64,000 bases of DNA from Acetoanaerobium pronyense (GCF_017874355.1 NZ_JAGGLI010000011.1:1-64000), one strand, 5' to 3'. Positions 1 through 8,407 are shown, numbered from the stretch's first letter. Notes: generated from the letters alone by a model not told the origin. A program made the numbers and translations.

Positions 1-89
1 ACTTTAAGTATTCTAACAAGATTCAAAGACTTTATGAGTATTTTTTCTCCATTTTTATTTGCCGAAATCTCTCCATTTTATTTTACCAG

Positions 90-176
90 TTACAACATTT
101 TCTCTCTTTTCTTGCTTTTTTCTTCTTTTCTAGCTTTTCTAAGTTCTGCTTCAAGAAGTGCTATTCTTTCATCCAT
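90..176 (-). CDS. Possible 28-residue lysine/glutamate-rich peptide
   Basis: A short reading frame starts four bases after the holin-like stop codon and would give a highly charged helical peptide (MDERIALLEAELRKARKEE...). A GGGG stretch inside the end of the holin gene could act as ribosome site but is far from the ATG. It may be a small lysis-module peptide or chance. No family is recognised. Confidence 0.25.
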   Translation of the reverse strand: MDERIALLEAELRKARKEEKSKKREKML

Positions 177-179
177 TTT

Positions 180-434
180 TTAAAGCAACCCCTTTTGCGC
201 TGCATAGAAGAAAAAGGTTACAAAACTTCCAACAAGTAGACCCATAAACCACCTAAGAGTTGCGTTTAATGTTCCCAGCTGAGTAATTAGACCAGCTAAT
301 TTTTCATCCATTCTGGAATTGTTTTGCTCTATGATGTCTATCCTCTTCGAATGATCATTAATTCTTCTTTCATGAACCTTTAATTTGTCGTTTATTGAGT
401 TGTGTCGCTCTAAACAAAGTCTCTCTTCCACCAT
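180..434 (-). CDS. XhlA/hemolysin-like holin of the prophage
   Basis: This 84-residue protein has an N-terminal charged coiled-coil part (roughly residues 5-55, with the heptad-like HERRINDHSKRIDIIEQ) followed by one hydrophobic segment near residues 60-80 and a short tail. That matches the XhlA family in size and order; these proteins act at the membrane with an endolysin to end the phage cycle. It is the last recognisable gene of the late operon here. The endolysin is expected further left, outside the window. A GGAGG ribosome site precedes the ATG. Confidence 0.75.
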   Translation of the reverse strand: MVEERLCLERHNSINDKLKVHERRINDHSKRIDIIEQNNSRMDEKLAGLITQLGTLNATLRWFMGLLVGSFVTFFFYAAQKGLL

Positions 435-455
435 ATAATCCTCCTATTTGGTAAT

Positions 456-480
456 AAAAAAGAGCCCGTAGGCCCTTATG
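456..480 (-). terminator. Terminator after the integrase remnant
   Basis: On the minus strand AGGGCC and GGGCTCT form a short GC-rich stem followed by a run of six T. It begins right at the stop codon of the integrase remnant and would end transcription before the holin gene. Confidence 0.6.
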
Positions 481-672
481 ATATAAGTTTTCTATATTCT
501 GATTTGATATGTTCCTTGTTCATAGTCGCATATATCTGTGTCGTTGCCACTGATTCATGTCCTAGAATTGATTGTATTACTGTTATATCCATGCCTGAAT
601 TAAGTGCAAGTGTAGCAAAAGTATGCCTTAAAAGGTGTGAATGCGCTATTCTATTAAGTTTGTTGCTTTTCC
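476..672 (-). pseudogene. 3' remnant of a tyrosine integrase
   Basis: Translation of the minus strand gives about 63 residues of the C-terminal catalytic domain of a tyrosine recombinase. The box [11 protein letters not shown], the [13 protein letters not shown] segment with its conserved histidine and the nucleophile tyrosine are all intact, and the frame closes with a stop at 476-478. Upstream the frame hits a stop near 677 and no N-terminal domain follows, so at least three quarters of the gene is missing. It lies between the prophage cargo genes and the holin. It may be left from the mobile piece that brought the cargo, or from an older integrase. Confidence 0.8.
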
Positions 673-737
673 AAGTCTTTTAATCTCTAATTGTGCTGAA
701 CCTTCAGTCAATCTTTAAATATGTGCCAACATTTATA

Positions 738-2258
738 TCACCAATAATACTGAACTAATAGGTTTCTTAAAGATATTATATTTTTAAATATATCCTTTAT
801 AAAATTTGAAATTGGTGGTTCAGAACTGATAAATTCCAGTAAACTCAACGAAAGCAATATAAACCCTACCCATAAAATCATATATTTTTTTGTACCATCT
901 TCAACTTCTTTAATTGCATTTTTTATTGCCTTATCCTCTTTAAAAATATCTTCTAAATCTTGATTAGACAGTATTTCATTATAACTGTCCTTTAAAACCT
1001 GGTATCCGGATTTTATTTTTTTGAGCCTATATTTATTCTCACTAATTGAAATCAATAAATAGATAATCGAACCCAACAAAATCAATTCAAGAATTAATAT
1101 TATATCTCTAGTAAATATATTATCTAATGGATTATCAGAAACTATATTAATAATTATCACTGAGAATAAGAACGTAATTAAAGTAAGCAAATTTGTTTTA
1201 AAATTATTGAATAAAGACAAAACATTATCACCTACTTGTGTAGTAACTGAACAAATGTATTCTGAAACTTTATTTTTTAAATCCAAATATTGGTTTACAT
1301 TATCCTTTAAATACAGATTAAAGTTTGATTGTATTGTTGCATAAGTCTTTTCATCAGTATTTATTAAGTTTGTATATTTGCAATGAAGGCTTAGAATATT
1401 TCTCGCAATAAGTGCTTTGTCAATCAAGTTTCCGCCGTTATATATCCAACTATAAATTTTGAAAAGAATAGGGTTATGTATCATAACCCTATTCAATTCA
1501 TATGAAAAATCTACGTTTCTTTGTCCAGATATTTGTACTTTCAAAACATCATCTTCAATTGTAGCTAATGTTGAGATGTACACTAAACTCAATATACTGA
1601 CCAATTTATCAAATATTTCTTCGTATGGATTGTTATCATAACTGGTAACTATTTTAAAATCTTCAGGAAGCAAATTCAAATTTGAATTATTATAAAAGTA
1701 AGAAATATCTTTGCATTCACTTATTCTTTCTGACCTGTTGATTTCCTTAAGGGTAATATTATGACTACTTCTATTAACAAAGAACATTGTTTGTGTGGAA
1801 AAAAAAATATCCGAGTCATAAATTTCAAATACTAAATATTCTGCTCTATTTAATAGAAGTCCAAACAAACTCATTATATCTACTATACTTTTGTTCAAAA
1901 GGTCTTTTGTAAATTCTTTGAAACAATAAATAGAAAAACTATTTTCCATTATTGTTTTTTCAATTGTGAGTATAACTAAAACACTATCTTCATAATCCTT
2001 TAAATCATCTATAAAACTCTCATATTCACTTTCATCAGGCTCTTTTAAAACAAGCCTCAAATGGTCTTCAATTATTGTATTAAATTCAATTATACACTTA
2101 TCCCTATCGGCAATATTTTTCCCCAAATTGATAATATCTGAAAAATCGGGAATACTTCCCTTATCAATAGACACTTTCAACTCAAGGACTTTAACTCTTT
2201 CAGATATGCTTAAATCCTCCGTCTGAAAAAGCATTTTGAATTCATTGATAAGATTCAT
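738..2258 (-). CDS. Large membrane protein, partner of the NdpA-like gene
   Basis: I do not recognise this 506-residue protein. The first ~340 residues look soluble and acidic with no signal peptide. The C-terminal third carries about three hydrophobic segments (around residues 355-375, 387-405 and 465-480) separated by a charged region rich in Lys/Asp/Glu. It follows the NdpA-like gene by 39 bases on the same strand, so the two probably form one transcript. A soluble N-terminus with a membrane-anchored C-terminus is common among effectors of two-gene phage-defence cassettes; that role is inference from layout and position between the tail and lysis genes. Confidence 0.7.
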   Translation of the reverse strand: MNLINEFKMLFQTEDLSISERVKVLELKVSIDKGSIPDFSDIINLGKNIADRDKCIIEFNTIIEDHLRLVLKEPDESEYESFIDDLKDYEDSVLVILTIEKTIMENSFSIYCFKEFTKDLLNKSIVDIMSLFGLLLNRAEYLVFEIYDSDIFFSTQTMFFVNRSSHNITLKEINRSERISECKDISYFYNNSNLNLLPEDFKIVTSYDNNPYEEIFDKLVSILSLVYISTLATIEDDVLKVQISGQRNVDFSYELNRVMIHNPILFKIYSWIYNGGNLIDKALIARNILSLHCKYTNLINTDEKTYATIQSNFNLYLKDNVNQYLDLKNKVSEYICSVTTQVGDNVLSLFNNFKTNLLTLITFLFSVIIINIVSDNPLDNIFTRDIILILELILLGSIIYLLISISENKYRLKKIKSGYQVLKDSYNEILSNQDLEDIFKEDKAIKNAIKEVEDGTKKYMILWVGFILLSLSLLEFISSEPPISNFIKDIFKNIISLRNLLVQYYW

Positions 2259-2297
2259 AGCTATTCCCCCTTTCTATATTATTTAAATTACATTTTA

Positions 2298-3347
2298 TTA
2301 TTTAAAAAAATCAAACGTTTCGTCATTATTTGTTTTTATCTTTAAATATCTATTACCATCTTGATCTTCAACTGATTTAATCGCATGTTCAATATCTTCA
2401 ATTGAATCTGTTATTTTAATTTCTATTCCGTTATTAACTTTATATATTTTTTTAACTTTCGGGTCGATAACAGATGGTACTGAGTTAAATTGAGAATCAA
2501 ACTTTCTTTTTTCCGGTAAAGCAGTAAGCTTATCTTTCAAGTTCAATAATTCATCATTAGATAAATCTGTGGGTTGATATGTCCCTAATATTCCCTCTAC
2601 CATTGAATTATAGTCTAAGTGTTCATTTCCCTTAAAATATGCTATAACACTGTGTCTTATAACCATATAATCTTTAGGAGCAACTTTTTTAACGTTTCTC
2701 GCTAAAGTCTCATCAATTGCTTTAAAAGCTTGTAAAGTATTTGTCTCATCTGTAATCATTTCATCTAATTCTAAAAAATCATTACTCCAATATTTTGCAA
2801 CTGTATTAGAATATACCTTAGCGTTATTTATATTTAATTCTGTAACATCATCAAAATATAAAAGACAAGATTTCCATATATCCTTTTTATCTGAAGAAAA
2901 CCCGGTTTTAAAATTAAAATCTGTCTCATCTACAAAACCGCCATGTTCTACTTTTGCTAACAAAAAAACATACTCCTCTGTTTCACTATTATAAATCAGA
3001 CTTTGTAATAAGCTGCCCTTTTGAATATTCCTATTTAGCCGAGCTATTTTGCGTTGAGCTTCAATTTCTTTTCTCATCAATCTATCAGCGTTATCATCAA
3101 AATAACCTTGTATTATAGAATGTTCTATCTCAGAATCTTCACCTATAACTTTTCTATATATTTCTTTTGCATTTATAATAATTTGTGTGGCTTGAGACCT
3201 AGCTTTATAATTTCTAACAAAAGTATTACTATTTATATGCCTTATTAATTGCATAACATAAGCATCAAATGAATCCGGAATTACTCTCGAAGAAACCAAT
3301 TCTTCATTATAATTTATTACATGTATCGATTTGCTAATAATTTGCAT
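2298..3347 (-). CDS. Nucleoid-associated (NdpA/NA37-like) protein, prophage cargo
   Basis: This 349-residue protein shows the pattern I associate with the 37-kDa nucleoid-associated family: LLQSLIY, then an FLLAKVEHGGFVDE block near the middle, KYWSNDFLELDE, a DETNTLQAF segment and FDSQF before a beta-rich C-terminus. No signal peptide or membrane segment is visible. It has its own promoter (-35 TAGATT, -10 TATAAT, 17-bp gap) and a GGGGGG-type ribosome site, so it can be expressed in the lysogen. It leads a two-gene unit with the membrane protein downstream. The family match is by remembered pattern and needs a profile search. Confidence 0.55.
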   Translation of the reverse strand: MQIISKSIHVINYNEELVSSRVIPDSFDAYVMQLIRHINSNTFVRNYKARSQATQIIINAKEIYRKVIGEDSEIEHSIIQGYFDDNADRLMRKEIEAQRKIARLNRNIQKGSLLQSLIYNSETEEYVFLLAKVEHGGFVDETDFNFKTGFSSDKKDIWKSCLLYFDDVTELNINNAKVYSNTVAKYWSNDFLELDEMITDETNTLQAFKAIDETLARNVKKVAPKDYMVIRHSVIAYFKGNEHLDYNSMVEGILGTYQPTDLSNDELLNLKDKLTALPEKRKFDSQFNSVPSVIDPKVKKIYKVNNGIEIKITDSIEDIEHAIKSVEDQDGNRYLKIKTNNDETFDFFK

Positions 3348-3382
3348 TTTTACCCCCCGTTATTTTTCCATGACATGTTATT

Positions 3383-3411
3383 ATTATAACTTAAGGCTTA
3401 TATTTAATCTA
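3383..3411 (-). promoter_or_regulatory. Promoter of the NdpA-like cargo operon
   Basis: Read on the minus strand there is TAGATT, a 17-bp gap and a perfect TATAAT, placed 35-65 bases before the NdpA-like start. A cargo unit with its own promoter inside a late operon is typical of genes expressed during lysogeny. Confidence 0.6.
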
Positions 3412-3451
3412 CAGGGGTATTGGTAAATGATAGAATTGCAAGAATAAATGA

Positions 3452-3476
3452 AAAAAGAGTCTTAACGACTCTTTTG
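3452..3476 (-). terminator. Terminator between cargo units
   Basis: A nine-base stem AAAAGAGTC / GACTCTTTT with a TTAAC loop follows the 115-residue gene on the minus strand, with A and T runs on both sides. It isolates the NdpA-like unit from upstream transcription. Confidence 0.7.
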
Positions 3477-3495
3477 GTTTAACTTTAATATATAA

Positions 3496-3843
3496 TCAAT
3501 TCTCTTTCATAAATATAAAAGAATATTGATGTTTCTCTGGTACATCAACATAGTATTTAGAAAAATTATCTTTTTCATCTGCCCATTTAAAATCCTTTAA
3601 TCCTATATCCTCAAAATTAAACTCCATAATAGAATTATCACTTTCTTTTTCTAACCTTAATAAAAAATCAAATTTATCATTGTCTTTTTTATATATTGTT
3701 ATATCGTTAATCAAGTATGATTCAGTCTCCGTATATTTCATGGGAATCCAGCTTATTCTGTACTTCATTTTTACAATATTTTTCTTTGAATAGCATTTTT
3801 TTAAATCGCTCCAAAATTGAAGAGAGTCTCCTCCCTGCGGCAT
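3496..3843 (-). CDS. Hypothetical cargo protein, possible non-AUG start
   Basis: This is a soluble protein of 115 residues with no recognised family; aromatic and acidic residues are frequent. It sits alone between two terminators. The ATG at 3843 has no good ribosome site, but the frame stays open upstream to ATT/ATC/ATT codons at 3897, 3894 and 3891, immediately after a strong AAAGGAGGGG. The ATC at 3894 has the best spacing. Translation may therefore start there and add about 17 residues (IYNAQKGEIDSFIIEI). Confidence 0.5.
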   Translation of the reverse strand: MPQGGDSLQFWSDLKKCYSKKNIVKMKYRISWIPMKYTETESYLINDITIYKKDNDKFDFLLRLEKESDNSIMEFNFEDIGLKDFKWADEKDNFSKYYVDVPEKHQYSFIFMKEN

Positions 3844-4183
3844 GATTTCAATTATAAATGAATCTATCTCTCCCTTTTGTGCATTATAAATGATAATAAC
3901 CCCTCCTTTTTATTTCTATTATAGCAAATATGTATCATTAAATCTGCTTAAAATCTGTTTTGCTAAAATTATCGCTATAATAGAAAAACCGTCTAATTTA
4001 ATTTAGGCGGTTTTCTATAACATATTAATGTTCTTTCTAACTATTCATTAGTATCTCTATTTTATAGTATTAATCAAATATATCTAATTCACCGGATTCC
4101 ACACTTATTCTTATTTCACAATTTTAAACTATTGAGCAACAAAAAAGACACTTAACATGTCTTTTGATTTAAAAATTTAAATT
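3844..4183. other. Gap with two terminators
   Basis: This 340-base stretch holds no convincing gene beyond the possible upstream start of the 115-residue protein. It contains one stem-loop with about 13 paired bases (3982-3996 with 4003-4015, GAAAAACCGTCTAA / TTAGGCGGTTTTC) and a smaller one (AAAAGACA 4143-4150 / TGTCTTTT 4158-4165) just after the 180-residue gene. Both can end minus-strand transcripts. Confidence 0.6.
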
Positions 4184-4726
4184 TTACATAACGATAATTT
4201 CTAAAGCTACCGTTACATCAGGAGCTTCGCCATATGTTTTCCATTCTAACTCGAACCCATTTTGTGAGATATTTTTAAATCTCAATTCTACAGTAGATTT
4301 ATTCGGACACAAAATTTTAATAGGGTCTCTACTAATCTCGTTCTTGCTCCATATAAAAGAATTTTTTACAAACTCACATCCGTAAGTTTTATCATAATCA
4401 CTAAAGTAAGCGTTAATAATTACCAAATTAGGCTTTTTCTTGCTCGATATTGTTTGAACACCAGACAAACTAATGGTTCTTAACAAATTAATTACACTAT
4501 AATTTGTAATTTCATCAATCAATTCGGTTTTAAGTTGTTCAACTCTTCTATCTAAACCTTTTTCAAACCAATCTTTAGCCATTAAATATAAAGCCCATCC
4601 AGATGCTGCGATAACAAATGCTAATACCATCCATTGTATAGTTAAATGAAATTTTACTGTGCCGTCAATTAATGTTATAGTGTCTTTTAAACTATTAATC
4701 TGATTGTCGATTGATTCTAACTCCAT
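4184..4726 (-). CDS. Single-membrane-segment phage protein, unknown function
   Basis: Start chosen at the ATG for MELESIDN because GGGAGGATT lies seven bases upstream; the next upstream ATG would put this ribosome site inside the gene. About 180 residues: a short coiled-coil N-terminus, one hydrophobic segment near residues 35-52, a charged helix, then a beta-rich C-terminal domain of ~100 residues. The C-terminal end (VTVALEIIV) resembles the closing strand of the neighbouring fibre-like protein, so an attachment role is possible. Family not recognised. Confidence 0.55.
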   Translation of the reverse strand: MELESIDNQINSLKDTITLIDGTVKFHLTIQWMVLAFVIAASGWALYLMAKDWFEKGLDRRVEQLKTELIDEITNYSVINLLRTISLSGVQTISSKKKPNLVIINAYFSDYDKTYGCEFVKNSFIWSKNEISRDPIKILCPNKSTVELRFKNISQNGFELEWKTYGEAPDVTVALEIIVM

Positions 4727-4786
4727 AAAAATAATCCTCCCTATTTTGTACATAAGAAAGATTTCGACATTTATTGTAAAATTCCT

Positions 4787-4891
4787 TTAAAATAGAGGAT
4801 ATTTCAAATTAGCAAAAACAAAACCGACTAAGACTATTGAAAACGGAACTATCACCAACTTAATAAAATACTTTCTCTCCCATTTTTCCAT
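4787..4891 (-). CDS. 34-residue membrane peptide
   Basis: A short frame with a good GGAGGGAG ribosome site begins ten bases after the XkdX-like gene. It encodes MEKWERKYF followed by one hydrophobic segment (IKLVIVPFSIVLVGFVFA). It could be a small phage membrane protein or lysis accessory. No family is recognised. Confidence 0.5.
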   Translation of the reverse strand: MEKWERKYFIKLVIVPFSIVLVGFVFANLKYPLF

Positions 4892-4900
4892 AGCTCCCTC

Positions 4901-5035
4901 CTAAACAATCTCTGCAAATATTTCTTGAACTACATCTCTTAAATTAAACAATCTCGGTACTTCTGTATCCTTGTATATTCCCATCATCACAAGTGACACC
5001 CAAGTTTTTACTATTATAGAATTTCTATTAAACAT
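4901..5035 (-). CDS. XkdX-like small phage protein, copy 2
   Basis: This 44-residue protein begins MFNRNSIIVKTWVSLV and ends NLRDVVQEIFAEIV. The pattern (conserved Trp, then VPxLFNLRDVV) matches XkdX-type proteins found after fibre genes in PBSX-like phages. It overlaps the stop of the gene before it and is a close paralogue of it. The function of XkdX is not established. Confidence 0.6.
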   Translation of the reverse strand: MFNRNSIIVKTWVSLVMMGIYKDTEVPRLFNLRDVVQEIFAEIV

Positions 5036-5036
5036 A

Positions 5037-5174
5037 TTACACTCCCTCCCTGTCTAAAATTGAATAAACAACATCTCTGAGATTAAAAAGTGCTGGAACT
5101 TCTTCTCTTTTGTAGATTTTCATCTTTACTAAATCAAACCAAGTTTTAACGACCATTGAATTTTCATTAAACAT
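5037..5174 (-). CDS. XkdX-like small phage protein, copy 1
   Basis: This 45-residue protein (MFNENSMVVKTWFDLV ... NLRDVVYSILDREGV) starts one base after the preceding stop, with GGGAGGAAT as ribosome site. Together with the next gene it forms a tandem duplication: both share MFNxNS, VVKTW and VPxLFNLRDVV. XkdX-like, by size, motif and position after the tail-fibre genes. Confidence 0.6.
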   Translation of the reverse strand: MFNENSMVVKTWFDLVKMKIYKREEVPALFNLRDVVYSILDREGV

Positions 5175-5175
5175 A

Positions 5176-5469
5176 TTACATTCCTCCCATTGCCATTATT
5201 AGATTAGTTAATTCTGCTATTGCCATCATATTATCCATTTGCATTTGTGCCATAGCCATTGTCATTTCCATAGTCAATTGTTGTTCGCTTGTCGGCTGTG
5301 GTGGTGGCTTAGGCTCATTTGCTAATCTTTCTTGATATTCTTCTTCTGTTAATATCTCGACTTCTGTTTCAGCAAATCCTGCATTTTGTGCATTTTGTAG
5401 CATTATTTCAATAGAGTTTTCAGAACCATCTATTACTTTTGTAGTGTTTTTAACTACGCAATATCGCAT
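5176..5469 (-). CDS. Tail-fibre-associated small protein
   Basis: Ninety-seven residues. The N-terminal half is a compact alpha/beta part, followed by a proline-rich linker (NEPKPPPQPTSEQQ) and a methionine-rich helix (MEMTMAMAQMQMDNMMAIAELTNLIMAMGG). It lies directly after the fibre-like gene and before the XkdX pair, a slot often holding fibre chaperones or tip proteins. The methionine-rich tail is unusual. No firm family. Confidence 0.55.
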   Translation of the reverse strand: MRYCVVKNTTKVIDGSENSIEIMLQNAQNAGFAETEVEILTEEEYQERLANEPKPPPQPTSEQQLTMEMTMAMAQMQMDNMMAIAELTNLIMAMGGM

Positions 5470-5485
5470 ATTAATCCCCCCAATT

Positions 5486-6004
5486 CTAATGGCTTTGAAT
5501 AAGCAGATGAACAGTGGCTGTGCCTGCTGGTGTACCTGACTTTTGCCAATCCAAAATTATTTCGTTTTCAGTAACCGAATTTATATATACAGTAGCAAAG
5601 TTGCCAGAACTAGGGGAAATAACCACCAAAGCCGAATCAGAATATTGATTCCCGTCCGGAGCGATATACAGTGCTCTAGATGCGTTATTTTCAGCCCAAA
5701 AACCTTCGCTAAATGCTTTAGTTCCGGCTATAGCTCCTATAGATGCTATACTTTTAGCTTTAAACGGGATATTAATTACTTGTAAACCTGCTATTGAAAC
5801 ATCTCTAGTAAAACTAGCAACATGCGTAACGGTTTGTATTTTGTGAAGATTGAAATCTAACTCAATCTGTGCCATTTGCGAACTAATATCATCGGCAAAT
5901 GCATCTATTTTTTCATTATCAGACACGAAATCTTCACGCTTGGGATACTCGTTCCCTGCCCACTTATTAAGTTGTAAAAAAGCTGTTTTTAATAAACTTG
6001 GCAT
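5486..6004 (-). CDS. Tail fibre / receptor-binding-like protein
   Basis: A 172-residue protein with an N-terminal helix region (MPSLLKTAFLQLNKW, then IDAFADDISSQMAQIE) like the baseplate-anchoring part of PBSX-type fibres. About 100 residues of short beta strands follow (VINIPFKAKSIASIGAIAG, ALVVISPSSGNFATVYIN, TATVHLLIQSH). It is short for a full receptor-binding fibre. Position next to the YmfQ-like protein supports a host-recognition role. Confidence 0.6.
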   Translation of the reverse strand: MPSLLKTAFLQLNKWAGNEYPKREDFVSDNEKIDAFADDISSQMAQIELDFNLHKIQTVTHVASFTRDVSIAGLQVINIPFKAKSIASIGAIAGTKAFSEGFWAENNASRALYIAPDGNQYSDSALVVISPSSGNFATVYINSVTENEIILDWQKSGTPAGTATVHLLIQSH

Positions 6005-6016
6005 TATATCACCTCT

Positions 6017-6565
6017 CTATTCTTTATATGCTTCAAACTCATCCCATGTTAGGTTCAGAGTATCCCACATATCCCAAGTTTTATTGTAAGTGTCAAACTG
6101 GTCCCAAGTCATAAAAGCAAAAATAAATTCATATGGTAAATGTGCAGGCTTTGCCTTTTCTATTTCTGCTTTAAAATTATCTAAATTTGCTGGAATTCCA
6201 TACTCACTTATGAATTTTATTATTATCTTTGCATTTACAAAAGTTACTTCCGTTTCTCCATTTTGCCAGCTTTCGGCTATTGCTTGTAACAAATATAAAT
6301 CAGCCTTACTACTGTTTTTCCATCTAGCTTCTACAATGCTCCTTTTTTCTTCAATTGGAGTATTTGTCTTAAACTTAATGCCTAAGAAATTTGCTAGAAC
6401 ATCAGCTCCCCAAGTCATAGTGTTAAACCAAAACTGATTATATAAGTCTTGAGCTACATCATTTATTTCATTAATTTTTATATCTATAGCATCTGTAATA
6501 TCTTTAGTGTAAGGGTCATTTCTCACTAAATGGTGCATAAGAGTTATAATCTTTTGATTATCCAT
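6017..6565 (-). CDS. YmfQ-like (DUF2313) tail protein
   Basis: A 182-residue protein with the typical order after baseplate J: an N-terminal alpha-helical part, the LANFLGIK segment, EEKRSIVEARWKNSSKA, then a C-terminus rich in tryptophan-aspartate turns (MTWDQFDTYNKTWDMWDTLNLTWDEF). This family links the baseplate wedge to the fibres in Mu-like and PBSX-like phages. It ends 12 bases before the fibre gene. Confidence 0.75.
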   Translation of the reverse strand: MDNQKIITLMHHLVRNDPYTKDITDAIDIKINEINDVAQDLYNQFWFNTMTWGADVLANFLGIKFKTNTPIEEKRSIVEARWKNSSKADLYLLQAIAESWQNGETEVTFVNAKIIIKFISEYGIPANLDNFKAEIEKAKPAHLPYEFIFAFMTWDQFDTYNKTWDMWDTLNLTWDEFEAYKE

Positions 6566-6575
6566 GTTAGCCCCC

Positions 6576-7676
6576 TTAAGTTATAGTTACAGTGCCTAAT
6601 ATTGCCACTTGTTCTACACCTATAGATATATTTGTAGCAACACCATTTATAAGCAAATTCTGATAGTCTGCTACACCTTCTGTATTGATTATTGCACTAC
6701 CTATAAGAGCATAGCTTACATAGTTCTGCTTAAATGCAATCTCTTTCAAATAACCATATATGCTATTCTCTATATTAGTTTTAACCTCTTCAAGAGTATA
6801 TCCTTCTTCTTCTTGTACATCGGCTGTAACATTTATATTTAATCCAGTAGCGCTTGATATAGTGCAGTATGCTCCTATTGGTGCTTGGCCAGAGCCAGTA
6901 CCCCAAAGAGTCCATCTATCTTCCGCTTCTATATATTCTCCTTTAGGATCTATATATTCTTGAACCGTATCAACCAAAGTTGATGAAGCTGGTTGCTTAT
7001 CGGAATTTATAATAACTATCTTTACTGTATTATCTCCATTCCATAAAGATAAAATTTTAGCATCTCCTACTCCTGCTACTTCTTTAGCCCATCCCATATA
7101 GTGATATATATTTCCAGATGTGGCTGGTCTTTGTATTGCTTCATAGTATCTTTCTCTTAGTGATTCATCGCTTTCTTCTGCAAAACCATCATAACTAGCT
7201 TGTGTATTAGTAAGCGAAACTACACCTTGTAGAGTAACAGGCATTAAAGTAATAGTATTTGCTCCTACATTTCCATTTGTCCCTGGAATAACAGCTTCAA
7301 CATTTACAGTTCCAGCACCTTCAATTATCACAATTTCAGTAGCATAAAACTGAGTTCCTGCTTGAGTTTCAAATAAATCGCCTATATTTATAGTTGCATT
7401 ACCTACAATATCCAAAACTGCTTTAGCTTTTGTAGCTTCTTTTCTTTTGATACCTTTACGCTGTCTTACATACTTTGTAAGCTCTGTACCATTTAGCTTA
7501 TCAACATCTACTTTATCATTCAGCTTTTGCAACTCGTCGTATATTTTATTTAATACTATAGCTGCAGCGGCTGGGATATCATATGTTAGATTCCCTTTGC
7601 TTTTTTCATAGTCATTTGAGATATTATCAAGCATATCTTGTCTTAACTGCTCTTTTGTTTTGTACTCAAAACTCAC
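6576..7676 (-). CDS. Baseplate J-like protein (XkdT family)
   Basis: At 366 residues this has the usual length of the family. It starts with the MSFEYKTKEQLRQDMLDNI type N-terminus and contains the conserved turn EESDESLRERYYEAIQRPATSGNIYHYMGWAKEVAGVGDAKI in the middle, the clearest mark of baseplate J proteins. It would form part of the wedge at the tip of a contractile tail. It overlaps the XkdS-like gene by four bases, so they are probably translationally coupled. Confidence 0.9.
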   Translation of the reverse strand: MSFEYKTKEQLRQDMLDNISNDYEKSKGNLTYDIPAAAAIVLNKIYDELQKLNDKVDVDKLNGTELTKYVRQRKGIKRKEATKAKAVLDIVGNATINIGDLFETQAGTQFYATEIVIIEGAGTVNVEAVIPGTNGNVGANTITLMPVTLQGVVSLTNTQASYDGFAEESDESLRERYYEAIQRPATSGNIYHYMGWAKEVAGVGDAKILSLWNGDNTVKIVIINSDKQPASSTLVDTVQEYIDPKGEYIEAEDRWTLWGTGSGQAPIGAYCTISSATGLNINVTADVQEEEGYTLEEVKTNIENSIYGYLKEIAFKQNYVSYALIGSAIINTEGVADYQNLLINGVATNISIGVEQVAILGTVTIT

Positions 7677-8122
7677 GCTGCAATCACCACGCTTTCATTA
7701 AAAACAATGCTTTCATTTTCTGTTGTAATAAGCGTAAATGAAATAATAAGCTTGCTTCCTTCTCTTATTCCGCTGTAATTTATAACCTTATTAATAAGCG
7801 GATAGGCTTCAAGCTGTTCTTCAATCTGCCTTTTTAGTTCAGAATTTACAAAACCTATAGGAATGTTTTTATATCCTATAAAGCTGTAATCCATTCCATA
7901 ATCTTCATCATATATTTTATATTTTCTAATTAAAGTTTTTAGAGTCCATTTTACAAATTGCTGTATAGCCTCTATTTTAGTAGTTTTAATAAGCTTTCCA
8001 TCCTGGAGCAAATACCTGCCATTTTCAAAATCAAATTTATAAACCTTACCAACGCTTGGGGCTGCTTCTTCTGTCTGTTCTTGCAATATAAGGTTTATAT
8101 CTGAAACTGGAAATATATCCAT
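7673..8122 (-). CDS. XkdS-like (DUF2634) baseplate wedge protein
   Basis: A 149-residue protein with the FDFENGRYLLQDGKLIKT strand pair and YKIYDEDYGMDYSFIGYKNIP region typical of XkdS, the relative of the T4 gp25 wedge protein. It sits just before baseplate J, the order in PBSX-like phages. Confidence 0.8.
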   Translation of the reverse strand: MDIFPVSDINLILQEQTEEAAPSVGKVYKFDFENGRYLLQDGKLIKTTKIEAIQQFVKWTLKTLIRKYKIYDEDYGMDYSFIGYKNIPIGFVNSELKRQIEEQLEAYPLINKVINYSGIREGSKLIISFTLITTENESIVFNESVVIAA

Positions 8123-8133
8123 GTCATGCCCCC

Positions 8134-8406
8134 TTAAAGTTTAATTGCTCTATTTACTATAAAAAAAGTTTGTGGATCTTCGCCTTGTATCAAAAGTACT
8201 TCATGGCCTACTTGAAAATTAAAAGTAGTAGATCCGTTTGCTAAATATAAGTTTTCTTGCTGGAGCATTGCGGCACCATCAAGTATAGAAATTTGAGCAG
8301 GAGAACTAGAAACTACAACCCCAATAATTGCCCCAGTGTTAAAATTTCCTGCTCCTGCCTTGCTTTCTTCTTTAATCATTTTTGCCATTTCTATATCCCA
8401 GCTCAT
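8134..8406 (-). CDS. XkdR-like (DUF2577) baseplate protein
   Basis: Ninety residues: MSWDIEMAKMIKEES followed by a small beta domain (IIGVVVSSSPAQISIL ... FQVGHEVLLIQGEDPQTFFIVNRAI). This is the shape of DUF2577 proteins, which have an OB-like fold and lie between the hub and XkdS. The ribosome site GGGGG precedes the ATG. Confidence 0.75.
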   Translation of the reverse strand: MSWDIEMAKMIKEESKAGAGNFNTGAIIGVVVSSSPAQISILDGAAMLQQENLYLANGSTTFNFQVGHEVLLIQGEDPQTFFIVNRAIKL

Positions 8407-8407
8407 A

